DNA of 64,000 nucleotides, from positions 80,560 to 144,559 of the forward strand of contig NW_001799366.1 in NCBI RefSeq assembly GCF_000165425.1, written 5' to 3'. The position numbers and the translations under genes were made by a program. The notes beneath the pieces were generated by a model. It saw only the letters and a list, made by a program, of their open reading frames with translations. It made no database searches and had not been told where the DNA came from. This document shows, one piece after another, positions 48,801 through 62,800 of this stretch. The stretch comes from Paramecium tetraurelia (lineage: Eukaryota > Ciliophora > Oligohymenophorea > Peniculida > Parameciidae). The stretch's first letter is position 1, and each line of letters opens with the position of its first letter.

Positions 48801-51800
48801 GTTGAGTAATTAACGTTTTCCTTTAATATCTCCACCTAAAAATTAACAGCCTTATAAGGTTCAAATGTCCTGGGAGGTATATACTAATTGCAATTGTTAT
48901 CAAAAACAAGGGTCTCATTCATCTGACTCTGACATGCAGTTCCATTTACTATGTCCTCACATATCCAATTGCATGTATATGTCATTTTAGCAGCTTCATC
49001 AGCTGTTAAATCCTTATCTGTTATGGTTGTATTTAAGAACAATTCTTATGTAAATCCCAACATTCTATTACCTCCTACTATTGTTAAGATTGGTTAAGAA
49101 GGAACAATGAATATTTCGAATGTGCTTTGGCTGGTAACTGTGTAGTCAGGTCTTGTTAGTTTAGTATGAAACACCAGCACATAAGGATTTGAGAAATTGA
49201 AATAAAAGGGTGGAAATTCTAATGGAACATCTAGTTGGAATCCATCCATCAAATTTTCTGTCAATGTCCCATTTAAGAGTTTCTTCTTCGTATTTTTCAA
49301 TATTATCTCATAATATAATAACTGCTATGGGGGATTCTTCTCTATGCAATTTGCATATGAGATTTTCGTTGGGATTTAGATGTTCTAAAATCTGTTGTAT
49401 TGAGCAATCAGGGTGTCTTATTTAAAAGTAATGGTTGATTGTTGTGAGGCCTAAAATTGAAATGTCTGTTGATTCTGCAATTTAGCAAAACTCTCAACCT
49501 GAGCTCCAAATTTATATAGAACACCCGATTAGAACAGCTTATCTGGGAATATCAAAGTGTCACTATTATTTAAAGTATTGCTTGACATTATTGTGGCTAT
49601 AACTGGATCTACAGTGACTGGGAGTATTTGATTCCAGGATAATATCTTAAATTTCTATTTTCCATTGTAAAATAACTCTTCGAATTTTATAGTTAATGGT
49701 TAACATACGTTTGGAGAGGTAGCATCTGTGAATCTGACTGTTGGTTTATGAGTAGACTAATCTATAGTAGATGGGATTTATAAGGTATTTGGTAGGATTT
49801 ATAAAAATCTGTAACCACAGCCTTGTAATAGAAATATGGGTTTGAGTTGAATAGTATCCCCAACTTGGATTGTAGGGTTTTCTCCAAAAATTATAGTAAA
49901 GTCATCGTTGCAAACAGGCTGCATTCCAAGTAAAGCTAAAGTGTCCTCATCGAAAATGGCACTGCATAAGCTATCTGAATCCCCTGTTAGAGAATCATAC
50001 AAAGCAACAGAGCCACCAAAATCAATCGTGAATCCGTTAAATTCTTCATTCAATCCAAAGTATGGTACTCCCAGAGAGCAATCAGTGCAATAGACTGATC
50101 CAATGCTGAATCTACTTATACCTTTAGTATCACATTTACACTCTCCGTTGATTGGACCTATTCTATTCCCAAAACATGATAGACATCCATATTGATTACA
50201 ATCTTTACAAGTTGAATCACACTGCTGACAGTCTAGATCTGAGTTTTCGAAATACCCATTTGGACAGCCACATATAGGTGAACTAACTCGAATTCCTGAG
50301 CAAGCAGTACATAGTTCTGCAGATCCGTTGCAGGTGATACACTTTTTAGCACATTGGGTACAATACATTTGATAGCTATCAAAGTACCCATCAGGACAAA
50401 CACAACTAGGAACAGTAATTCTATCACCTAAACATGAAGTACATCCAGTGGCATCACAGGTTTTACAATTGTCTTGACATTTTACACAATTGACTGACTC
50501 GCCATCATCATAATAATAATCTGGACAATTGCATAAAGGTAGAAGTCTATCCCCTTTGCATTTCAGACATAGAGTGGCTAGTCCTTTGCAAGTCAAGCAT
50601 TTGTTAGCGCATTTTGGACAATTGGCATTGATTCCATCATCGAAATAGCCAGCTTCACAATCACAATTGGGAGGATTGGGAGCACGATTACCTGAACATT
50701 ACTTACAGAATCTTGGAGCTAATTCGCAAGTCTTGCACTAATAAGTGCAAACCGCAATATTAATAGGGAAATCAGAATCACATGCAGTACCTGTAGCATT
50801 GATTGTAAATCCTAATGAACAAGTACTGACACATTTATTGGCCTCAAATAAGTCAGTGCAGCTTAAGCAATTCTCATCAGAAGGTCCAAAACAGGTTTTA
50901 CAGGTAGCATGACAAGGATAACATCGCAATTCATTGACTACAGGATATGAACCATCTGTGCATTAATCCTAACAAGAATGTAGAATTGTCAATAGTTTCT
51001 CAGTCGGACAGGCAGTGCATTAATTATTATTGGGTCCTGTGCATGCAGTACAATCAGTATGACATAATTTACACTCATTAGCTGGAACATCTTGATACAG
51101 ATTTCCTAGACATTCGGTTATGCAGGCGTTTTTGTATAAGACTAATCCATTGTTACAAGTCGAACATTCATCTATTCCTTCTCCGAAGCAAGTTCCACAA
51201 GACACGTCGCATTTGATACATAAGGAATTATATCCGAAATAGCCAATGGGACAGGTATTATAACATTAATTATCCAAGAAGAACTCGGTGGAAGTACAAG
51301 TTATACAATTGTCATATATACATTTGCAAATGTACTAAGGTCTGATTCCAACAAATGATCTTGGACATTTAACATAACATTGATTATTAAGAGTATAAAA
51401 TCCAGTCATACAAGCAAGACATTCATTTGGTTAAGTACCAAAACATTTCTTACAATTAGCTGCACATGGTTAACATATATTGCTTATACTACCATATCCA
51501 TCATAACATTCTACTAAACATTAATTCTAATAATAAGCCAATGGAGCATTGCATGATAGACAAGTGAGTTCAGAAAACCCATAGCAGGTTTTGCATTGAC
51601 TATTACAAGGCGAACAAAGCCATCCAACTTTGTTATTATAATATCCATCAGGACAAGTTTCGTAACACCAATTGTCGGTTTTCAATCTATAAAATTTACT
51701 TGCACAAGTTAAACAGGCTTAGGTTTAGTCCTAACATGCAGAACATCCTTTCCAACATTTAGAACATCCGTCATCTGTCTTGTAGAATCCAACCAAACAA

Positions 51801-54082
51801 TTTGTTTGACATTCTCCACTAATCACACTTTAAGCGTTAAGTACTTTACCTGCTGGACAAGTTAAGCAGTCCTTATTAGTACCTGCTAAACAAGTAAGAC
51901 AGTTAGGGTCGCATGTATCACATGTTTTAGTCGTTGTATTTCCAAAATATCCTGGATCACAAACAGAAAGACATTCATTCGTGGATGATTTATAATAATA
52001 AGAATCTTAACATGTTGTACAAGTGGCAGTCGAACAAATTTAACAACCACTAATACAATTTACACAAGTTGTGCCTGATAGATATTGACCTTCAGAACAC
52101 AAATAACAATGACCAGAAACAAGAATTGCTAATCCCTTACATCCTATGCAATTAGTTGCTGATGTTTCACATTTTAAACAATTATTGTCACAAATACTAC
52201 ATTTTGGATCATTTACATTACTAGAATCATTGAATTATCCATCTGGACATTATGTAATGCATTCATTTGACTGATTTCTAAAGTATCCATTTGCACATTA
52301 GATACATGCAGTTCCAACTGTACATGAATAGCATCCAGTTTAGCAAGGTTAACAATCTGCAATTCCAGAACTTATATAATAACTAACAGGGCATTGATCA
52401 CAACTCGGAGTGTTAATTCTCTTTGTTGAGGCCAAACAATCTACACACACTCCAGGTGTTACACAAGTAGTGCAATAAGGCGGACAAGCTAATTTTAATT
52501 TATGCATTACTTATGCATTAATTATTCAACATAACATAACCTGTCAAGCAGGTGCAATCGGCAGGGTTTTTGTTTGCTGGAAATAGACATGGAGTACAGA
52601 GTGCATAAGTATAACAGGAATTACAACCTGTTTGACATTCAAATTAATAAATATGGATGTCATCCAAATAGAACACTCCAATATAATCTCCTCCTTATTA
52701 TGATTATTCAATTTCAAATAGAAACGTATTTAAAGTTAATGGGTATTGTTCTGTCCTTTGCCACGTGTAATCAATATATGCAATGTAATCTGATTTCGAA
52801 GCCGACAATCTGTTGATGCTATCCACTTGTAAGACTGCAGCAGATTATTTCACACCATTTATTGTGACATCGAACTTAGTAGGGTTGAAATCAAGAAAAT
52901 GAGCTGTTGCCCTAAATCTTAATTTGTGCTATGATTCCTTAATGGTTTGTGTGATCTACACCTTTTGGGATTAAAATGTGTCGAATGAGCCAACATAAAA
53001 CCTACCGCCATAATAAAAAAAGGTTCTCTCCTTTATTTTTTCAGGCGTTGACACAACAGTTACCATCAGATCGTTGTAATTATAATAGTGCATGAACTCT
53101 GGTATTGTAGTAAAGAAGAAGTAATGATCAACTTAATCTAAACCATATAATATAATTATTTACTTCCTCCATTTTGATTAGTTTAGAGGTAGGATTGCAT
53201 ACTTGTACAAGTTTTGGTTGTCTCATCTTAATAATAACTATTTGGACATCTCTTTACACAATTAGATAAAGTAATATCAGATTCGTAATATTTGTAATAT
53301 CCTGTGTCACATGTTAATGTTGTTTATGTTCCTGCACATGCTGTACAATAGTCTTTTTAATAACAGTACTTTTCAGTGGAGTCATACAAATAGTTTTATC
53401 CACATGTTGCTATGCATAAATTTGATTAATAAACTAAATCGCCTTTGCATTTGCAATAATATTGTTAGAAATATTAATTTGGACTACATGTAGGGATATA
53501 ATCGATAAATTGCAGGATTTCGTTTCTCCCTCTTTGTTATTGTTGCAAAAGGACCAAATTTTTTATATAAATTCCCAGGTTTGGATTACTGACTTTTATC
53601 TCGAAATTCAAAGCATCAAATCGCATATTGATGACAAAGTAGGCTTGAGATTCATAAAGCAATCTATGATTGATCGAACTAAATACTTTTGAATGCAATT
53701 CCTATTGGAATCGGTAAGTTTGAATTTCTCAGAGTACACTTTTTAATTGTTTGCAAAGACCTACAATTCATCATTATTCCAATTTCCAGATATAGAATAC
53801 TCAAAATATATGTAAGCCCTGCTTGTTTTCGGAAGAGTAAATATTCTCTTCCAATAGATTGAACTTAAACTAGTATCTACCCCAATGTAGTTTTCTGCTA
53901 ACCCATTTGTACAGAAGGCTAGTGGTAGGCTCAAGGTTTCGTCTGACCATAAACTTCCAGCACTTTCATTAGTTAGATCTGTTAAAACCAAATATTTGCA
54001 TTCTAATTATATATTCTATCTTACTAGATGGCAGAATAAGTTGCTCGAAAAAAAGAACGATAAATATTATCATCTTAATCAT
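45887..54082 (-). CDS. giant Cys-rich REJ/GPS multi-TM protein, polycystin-1-like
   Basis: About 2700 aa; start ATG 54080-54082 with a signal peptide (IIFIVLFFEQLILP) split by intron 54003-54024, stop TGA 45887-45889. The order is: N-terminal beta-rich domain (53.6-54.0 kb); ~30 furin-/growth-factor-receptor-like Cys repeats (49.9-53.4 kb, units such as C-x2-C-x3-G-C-x2-C-x-G-D); a REJ-like beta region (47.6-49.8 kb); a GPS autoproteolysis motif (W-N-A-D-V-C ... C-E-C, near 47.17 kb); a TM helix; an acidic, Gln-rich loop; and several further TM helices (VGAFVMIVTAGFISYTMLAG and others). Polycystin-1/REJ proteins use this architecture as surface receptors. No PLAT domain or channel pore was seen. 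At least one further intron lies between 50.6 and 53.8 kb. Confidence 0.78.
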
Positions 54083-56804
54083 CTATTATTAAAACGAAAA
54101 TAAATTAATGAATTTTCTTTATATATTAGTACATTTGATTCTCACCTTATGATGATATGATGGTATTCATAAAAATATAAGAGAAGTCAATCTTAACAAA
54201 TGAAAATATTAAGTATTCAATAATCCAAACAGCAATTAACTGGACAACTCCTCCAAGGTCGATTCCAAGATTCTCAATCTTCCATAGAACAGTCGATGCT
54301 CCATGGCTTAATTAATAATATAACCAAATGATTGAATATTATCATCTCATTTTCATAATGTATTTTGAAAATCAAACTCAATTAACTTAAATAGGCCACT
54401 TAAAATAATTAATATATTAATTTGTCAAAAAACATAATACGGCAGAGATAAAATTACTTTATTTTAAGTTCTTTAGCTATCCTTAGAATGGCAGGAAAGC
54501 CTTATTTATTAAAGGAATTCTCCCATCCTATCATACTTTAAATAATTTATTCGGTATTTATAAAATCAGCCTATTCTTACTGTAATATTATTCATATTAT
54601 TGAAAAATTAGTCATTTAATTCTAAATAATTACCTAATAAGATTTCCAAAAATACTTTCATCAGCGAATAACTAATTTTTTTCAAGTTCTCAAATAGATA
54701 TAGCTGATAGATCATTATCTAAAATCATCAATTATCAAATCATTATAAATATATATATGAACTTATGCATTTTAATTAAAACCTTAATAAAAGTTGCTTT
54801 CTTTTATATAATATTGTCTCTTATTCTGCCAAAGATTAGTTATAACAATATTCTCATTTATCTATTGAGCACGCCTATACATCATTTTAAATTTAACCAA
54901 CACTAAAAATTTAAGGTTTTACTTAATTCAAAGTTTTACTTCTAATTAGTGCTATTTAATCATGAAAATATTCATAAAAGTGTAACGAATGTAAGCTATT
55001 TTTGAAGCATAATGAATATTAAAACAATGATGCATTTCACATTAATGAAATCTGTAATCATAATTTAAATAATGCCTTAATTATTAATTCAATTACTTTA
55101 TGGAGGAGGATGGGCATCTTAATTTAAAGTTGGTACTAATCTGAAAATATTGTGAAATTTGATTTATTTAAAATTAAAAATCATAAGTTTATATTTTAGA
55201 GTCTGAAAATAATATTTGGTTGTTTCATTATCATCATACAAGATATCCTTAATTATTGTTGTAAGGGTTTTCATTTAAAATTATAATGTTGGCAAGTAAG
55301 ATTTTCCTGGAATGGTTAGATGGAATGAAATTTACAACTTTTAACATGGATTAATATTTTTAAATAGTAATTTATCCAAATGTCTTTAAAGTTTTCTATT
55401 TTTTAAGTATCTGGCTTCTTTTTCAATTTATATTATTACAAAATATCTACAAATCTCTTTATTCAAGAGCTATATATTATTATTATTCAATATTAGAGGT
55501 AGGAAATGGCAAAAAATTTTTGAATGGTCTTATAATCAAAATTAAAATAATAATCTCTATTACACATTTGATTAAAGTATTAGTATGGATGAATTAAAAT
55601 AAGCTCATTTAGGATGAAACATTTCTTAAAAAGACTCATAAATAAATTTTATGATTAAAATATAGTGTGCTTTTTTGTCAACCTAATTCTTCTACTGCTA
55701 TTAGAAATAATAAGCGAAATAAAGAGAAATTAATTAAAATATTAATATAATAAACCATATAGCTTCATATTTTTATACTTAAGAATCTTTAAAGTGTAAG
55801 ATCGTTACTCGCAAAGATTAAATTTCAGAAATAAATCATTAAAAGTCTAGGCCTTGAGAGCAATAATTTAATAGATAGATCAAATTGATTGCGAAATTAA
55901 AGTTTATTTCAATTTTAATATTTTATCAGGAAGAGTAGTAATAACCAATCTAACAATATATGGAAATTTTTAATCGATAGTCTAATACTTTAGTAATCAT
56001 ATAATATATTGTAAATATTAAATCTCTAAAGATATGTTAACAATAAAGGAATCGATTTAAAAAACAAAATTAATGATAAAAAATTTAGTAAAATTAAATT
56101 ATATAAAAATATTTCATAATAAATATCCAATTCATTTATAAATTAAAATAAATTTCAAAAATAATCAAGAAAAAAATTCCTAATTATATTAATTTAAGAT
56201 TTATTGGATACAAAGGGGTGGTAATGTGGAATAATTATAATTTTGATTTTATTAAATTAGAATAGTCTAGACAAAGATTTCCAACTAATGAAATCAATAA
56301 TAATAAGATGTAAAATATCTTTGATGTAATTTATTTAATTTCTATATCAATAAATAAAACAGTTGGGTTAGATAGAAATAATACTGATTTTTCATAATAT
56401 TAATTTTGAAGTTTTATAAAATGAGATTTTTCAATTTGAAGCAGTTTGAAGAATCATTTGTATTTTTTTGCGTCTCAAACGTTGAGCAATTTTTAGGAAA
56501 TCAATTAAGAATAGAGATTATATATACTATTTAGTATTAATTAGGTGATTTTAATGAAAATAGGATGTTGATTAAATGATGAAAATAAGAAAAATCGATA
56601 AATCTTTTATGGTTCCTCTGATTATCATAAAATTGAATTAGCCACAAGTAGAACAAGATATGAATATGTGTGGTGACAAAAATTAATTTGTTAGAGGAGT
56701 GGAGGTGAGAAGTAAGACAACGGGATGTTTATAGAGTAGGATATGGAGAGTATTCTATCTCATGATTGATTTATAATAAAAACGGTTTATATATTTATTT
56801 TATC
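54083..56804. other. long gene-poor AT-rich interval
   Basis: 2722 bp between divergent genes, several times longer than any other gap here. A 43-aa frame at 54200-54331 (plus) has less extreme base composition and Gln/Ser-rich coding-like content (QSKQQLTGQLLQGRF). A 90-codon frame at 54489-54760 looks like AT-derived noise. From 55 to 56.7 kb there are many A/T homopolymers and no coding signal. It must hold the promoters of the PKD1-like gene and the LamG-array gene. It could also hide a noncoding RNA or a decayed gene. Confidence 0.5.
54200..54331 (+). CDS. possible small gene (43 aa)
   Basis: ATG 54200 to TGA 54331 encodes a Gln/Ser-rich peptide (QSKQQLTGQLLQGRFQDSQ). Its base composition is clearly less AT-biased than the flanks. 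No intron, signal peptide or family was recognised. It could be an isolated exon of a lost gene or a chance frame. Confidence 0.25.
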
Positions 56805-59800
56805 ATGAAGAAATTGTTATTGCTATTGCTTGCTACCTTGAGTTTTGCTGAGGTCTGTGTAGTCAGGGTAGGAATGACATATTACGAAGCAAGAGATTTA
56901 GAAATAAGTCGGTTCAATTGTTATATGAACTTTGATGGATCCATTGAAGCCCTAACAAGATGGATTGATATAATTGAACACCGAGAATAACTGTTAAATG
57001 ACTTGGAAGTGTTGGCCAAGATGATAAAGATTATCGAGAGTGCGAAGTAGGCTACGACAGTGATTCGTGATTATGAGAGAAATCGTCCATCTTTCAAGGC
57101 ATTCCTATAAAATGAGTGGACATCTTGCAGGATTGAAGATGCTTATGAATATGTTCAGCGTTTGAATGCTTAGAGATCAAAGGAATAACGAGTTGCATTG
57201 GCTAATTCGATTATAAATTACTTAAGAAATGCTGAAAGATAAATCTATGGATATGTGGATTCATGTCGAAATGTTAAATTAACTACTCATCTGAAATAGA
57301 AGATTGCATAATTGAAGGCTTTGAAATAGGTTTGTGAATAGGAACTCAAAAAACCATCACCAAGGGATGTCATTATAGAAAGCGATGATGATGATGTGGT
57401 ATACTATTTTGAAGAACAAGTCAACGAAGATGTTTACGATTATGTTTATGTTTATGAAGACGAAATGGAAGCTTAATTCCCAGTTGATGATTCAGAGCCA
57501 TAGGTTTATAAGCATTCCTAAAATCCAAAGGTGACCAAGAGTACTGTCATAAAGACCAGAGAAATATATGGTGCTTAAAAGGATACGAGCAAAGTGGTTG
57601 ATGCTCATTCTACCTATGGACCTATTGAATATATTAAAAGTGGGGTTGGAGAAGAGTGCGAATATTATGGAGATACAGTTAACTAGCCAGAGCCAGATTA
57701 TGTGGATGGAATGGAGGAAACCGAAGAAAATCCTTAGTAAGTTACTGAAGATCCAGTGCCAGATGATGAAAAAATTACAGAGGAGGAGGCTACAATTGAA
57801 ATCGCAGAGGAAACCATTGAAGAAATTACTTAAGAGGAGAAAAGTGATGACAAGAATTAAGTAAAGCCAAAGAGAAAGGAAAAAATATAGAAGGAAGATA
57901 AGCCAAGAAGAATAAATTAATAAGATGCAGAAGTAATTACTAAAAAGAAAAAAACTGAGGAGAAAACAGAAAATAAATAAAAGAAATAAGAAGATAAAAA
58001 GGATGAGGTTGATGAATAAAATGAAAATGGAGAAGAAGAAGAAGAAGAAGATGAAGAATTGTGTGAGCCTTAGGATGGGAACAAAACAAAGAAGGTTGTG
58101 AAAAAAGTGAAAAGAGATGGGCCACCTAGTCAATCTGGTTAGAGGACAAGAAGAGAAGCCAAGTAAGAGAAGAAAATGGCAAAAGAGTAGCCATTGCCTG
58201 CAATTTGTTATGGAAATGAGAATTACGTTGAAGAAGTTATTGCAGAAGAAGTCATTTAATCTTCGGACAAGGGAGCTAACTACCTGGCTGTTGAGAACTT
58301 ACTTAATGATGTTGTTAGTGAAGAAAAACATGATGATCATAATGAACATGATAGATCAGTCAAATTGACATCTGTTAAGGATGAATTCAATGCAAATGAA
58401 CCAACACAATTTTAACCACCTAAACATAGAGCAAGCAGTGGTAGAGTTCAAGAAAAGAAAGCTATTGCTGTGAACACTAAGTATTTCAATTCAGAATTTG
58501 ATGGAGAACCCACTTAAGTATTTGAATTTGAGGATAGAGCATTATTGCAAGATGCGTCTGAATATGGATATGGGTATTGGGTGAGATTCAGTGAACACTC
58601 AATTAAGTAGCATGCTCGTGAGGAGGGACAATTCTATTTCTTATCAAGAATGACAACCAATGAAGAATATGAGGACTTTACTTTTTATGGAGACAGAACA
58701 TTAGCAGTATTTTTATATGACAATTCGTTTGTATTTTCAACGTATGATATTACAACTTAAAGTAAAACTAAGGATACTAATGTTGTATTGAATGAGAACA
58801 TGGATAGTGTTTGGTATTTTGTGGCATACACTTACAGCTCTTAATAAAGAAAGGCAGTTGGATATATAGTAAAATATGGATAAGGTGCACCCAAATATAG
58901 AATTGAAATTGAGGCTTAGCATGTACCACCAACATATGTAAAGTTCATTTTCGGAGGAAAGCATATGGATTATCTAGGATTGAATGGATAATTTGCTAAC
59001 ATCTTTTATGACGTTGATGCTCCAGCATTTATTGATGGAGATGACTCCTTGGAAGAGACCATTAATACTCTGAGTAACATGCCTCAATAGTTGCCCATCT
59101 TGATAGAGGAAACAATTATCAGCAAACCAATCACAATCAGTGGCAATGAGAAGGGGGAGCACTTTCATTTTGACCCACAAGAGTCACAATTATTAATTGA
59201 AGAATATGCAGTCGCTTTTTGGTTTAGATGGGTGGATGATCTTAAAGTGGATGAACCTAATGCCTTTTAACTGATTAATCTGAGATCCAATAAAGTGCGT
59301 ACTTAAGGAAAAGGAGTGCTGGGTGATAGAGCCTTGGAAGTTCATCACGTATATGGTGGTGGCATTAAGAGCAATGTATATTTTAATACCTACACTGTTT
59401 ATGGAAACAGAGGAAAAGGGTCTGTAAATATATTAAAGAGTGTTGAAAGTGCTGAATATATATGGACTTATGTGTACTTTGGGTATAAGGAAGGAAGAGC
59501 CTATGGGGCCTTGATAAAACCATAGGTAACTGGAGAAGTTAAATTTGATGGAGTGTATCATAAATAAGCCAACCATTTGAGTGTTACGGTAGGAGGGGAT
59601 GAGACAATTTCACCATTCAATGGAAAGATAGCCTTCGTTGGTATTTATTTGGGCGAAGGAGCCTACAGAGAAGGCCTTGATTTTTAGACTACTTTTAATT
59701 ATGGAGAAGGAGTAATGGCAGTGTATTAGGTAGGCAAGCCAATTACTTACATGGGAGTTGATTAGAGTAGATATGTTGAATTCGATTAAGCAGACAATGT

Positions 59801-62800
59801 AGTGGATAAAATCATTATCCACGATGAAAATGCAATGAAAATTAATGGCTAAAGTGAATATGCATTTGGTCTTTGGACTAGATGGTTGACTACATTGCCA
59901 AAATATTTGAATAAGAGAGCACCAGTCCATAACATAGCTAGAGTCGGTACTTAAGGTTACATAATTGAATCTGAGAATGGCAGATGGATCAGAGCTAATG
60001 GAGGGAGACCTCAAACTTTGAAAGATACAACCTTGGCTTGTGTTTTAACTTAAGAATCATATGAATTTTAGACTCTTAATCTTAAAGATGATATCCCATT
60101 CACTAATTTGGAAGGACAATGGAATTATGTTTATTTTGGATATAAGAGACAGGGGGATACTGGAGTTGCCAAAGGTTATATTCAATTTGGAGTGGATGGT
60201 GAAATAGAAGAGGTTGCATTCACTGTCTATCATGATTTCTTAGTGGAGTACGTTGAATTCATTGTTGGAAAGACATCAGCCCCATTATTTAATGGTGAAT
60301 TAGCAAGAGTTACTTTTAGCTTTGGTCCTGGAGCATTCGTACCAAATAAAGATACGTTGAGATTGTTTACATAAAATTCATTACCAGAAAAGGCCTAAAT
60401 ACATCCAGTCACCAGATAGACTTTACAATTGTTTGGATCAGCAATTACAATAGCTGAAGATCCCATCTAATTTGAGTTTGATAAATTTTAGGGTGCTGAG
60501 GAGTACTCAGTTTCTGGATGGGTAAGATGGGCTGGTCCACTAGTTACTGGTAAGGAATCCCATGTGATTACATTGGCTTAAAAGAGATTACTGGATATAG
60601 ATGGAAACAAAGAAGAGACCTTGTAAATCATAAGAGGAGACTCGCTTTACAGATTTATTACTTACACTAATAATGGTAAATTGATACCTGCTGAACAGGA
60701 GTTTCATGAATATGCTGATCAATGGACCTACATATATTATGGGTATTCAAAGTAATAACTGAAGACATATGGTTATGCAAGATTCGCATTTACAGATGCT
60801 GAATTTACACAAGAAAACATATCCCATTTCTACTTAGCTGTTTTCAGCATTATTGTTGGTCATGGAAGGTAGTCCTATGTAGATTTCATAGGGTAGATGA
60901 AAACTTGGGTGGTGAATGTAGGATTTGGAGCATATAGAGAGGGCAATTTTGAGGAGGATGAGAATATCAAAATTCATTTTGGATTTATTAGTGGAGCTGA
61001 TCATATCAAATAGGCAGGATAGGAGGCTCATCATGAGGAGAAGGTCTTGGAATGTGCAACCAAGGATGAGGAACCTCCAATGTAGATTCATTTCGAGTAA
61101 AGTTCAAGTCTGTAATTGCATGGAGTTTCAGAGTATGGATATGGATTTTGGTTGAGATATCAATATTTTGGATCTAAATAAAAGATTTATGCATAGCCTC
61201 AATTAATGGGAGTAGCCAGATTAACAAGTAATAAGGAATATAAGGATTTCGATAATCCAGGTGATAGAGTCTTGTTGGTGGTGATGGGTAGAAAGGCCTT
61301 TTCTTTTGGCACTTATGATGTTATAACCAAATCAAACAATGTTGGAGGGGATCTCGAGTACAGAAGAGAGAGTGAGGGAGAATGGTAATATCTTTATTTC
61401 AGTTATAAGAGACACACATAATAGGAGGGACATGCTATAGCATTTACATAATTTAGAGATCACACTGAAGGATTACAGATGGATGTATTGCATTCTTTAT
61501 TAACTAATTATTTATATTTCTCAGTTGGTCATGCTGGTAAATACTATGTTAACTTCAATGGTTAAATAACCAAGGTTAGAATTAATTTGGGTCCAGGATC
61601 TTTTATTGAAAATAAGGCAGATTTGTTATCTAAAATTAAGACTAAGGATACTATTCCAGAGATCGAATAAGTAAGTAAGAATATTGAAATTATTTCTGGA
61701 ATCCAGGATGTTAGAAAACTTGATGAAAAACATCACTTAACAAAGTTCGAATAAGAAATTAGAGAGTATGGGGTTTAATTGTGGTTTAGATGGTTCAAGA
61801 GCTAAAAGAGCACTTAATTAATGTATAGATTAACAACAAATGGAGAGGACACTCTTGGAGATGCTCAGAAGATAGGTGATAGGACTTTAGTGATGTGTCA
61901 TACAGAAGGGTTGGAATTCAGTACTTATAGTTTGGGTGATAAGACAGTTCAATTAAATAATGCATATCCAGTTTAGATTGCTAAGTAGAATTTGGAAGTG
62001 TGGACATTTGCATATTTTGCTTATTCAAAGGAGAGTCAACAAATAGTTTATTACATCAATAGTGAAGAGAATGAGTAACATGCTTTAGAGTCAGCCTTGC
62101 ATGCAGTCTCATCCAATTATTGGTTTTATTTGGCCAAAGATGCTCTCTTGAATTCGTATGATAGTCGATTGGCTCAGGTAGTATTGAATTTAGGAAGTGG
62201 AGCATTCAGAAAGGATAATTTCAAGGGTTTGATGGTTTATCTATAGTCTCCAAAGCTATTCAATCCAAATGCAAAATTACAATGGGATTACGAAGAAGAT
62301 GAATTGGTACTAGATTCCTAAGATGCTGAAAAGTAAGGTGTTACAGTGAGAATTGCTGAGCCAAATCAAAAGATCGAAAGCATTTAAGAATATTCAGTTG
62401 GGTTATGGTTACGATTCTTGTAGGCTTGGCCATCAAGATTATGGAATATTCCAAGTGAGATGTAAATATTCAGATTGACATCAAATGAGGAATTGGAGAA
62501 TGGCAAGATTGCTATTGGAGATAGAGTATTGAGTGCATACTTGGTACACGATAACTTCTACTTTGGTGCCTATGATATCAATGAGGACGCTCCTAATGAG
62601 ATATCTACAATCTCTTACTCTTCATTGGAAGGTAGATGGCATTACATATATGCTGGTTATAAGAGATCCATATAGGAGGCTGTCTATTATGTTTATGATG
62701 GAGAACACATTCAAAAAGCAAAGAATGAACAGTTATTGTAGAGACCATTGAATGAGTGGATTAAGTTGATCTTAGGTGGAGAGAAGAATGTTGCAGGATT

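Noticed and set aside
54489-54760. 90-codon plus-strand frame in the long gap
   Set aside because: With TGA the only stop, frames of this length are common in such AT-rich sequence, and the composition is Ile/Tyr/Gln noise.
57492-58133. 213-codon hydrophobic frame on the minus strand
   Set aside because: It is the complement of the Lys/Glu-rich stalk of the LamG-array gene; AAG/GAA repeats read backwards as Leu/Phe/Ser. No independent coding sign.
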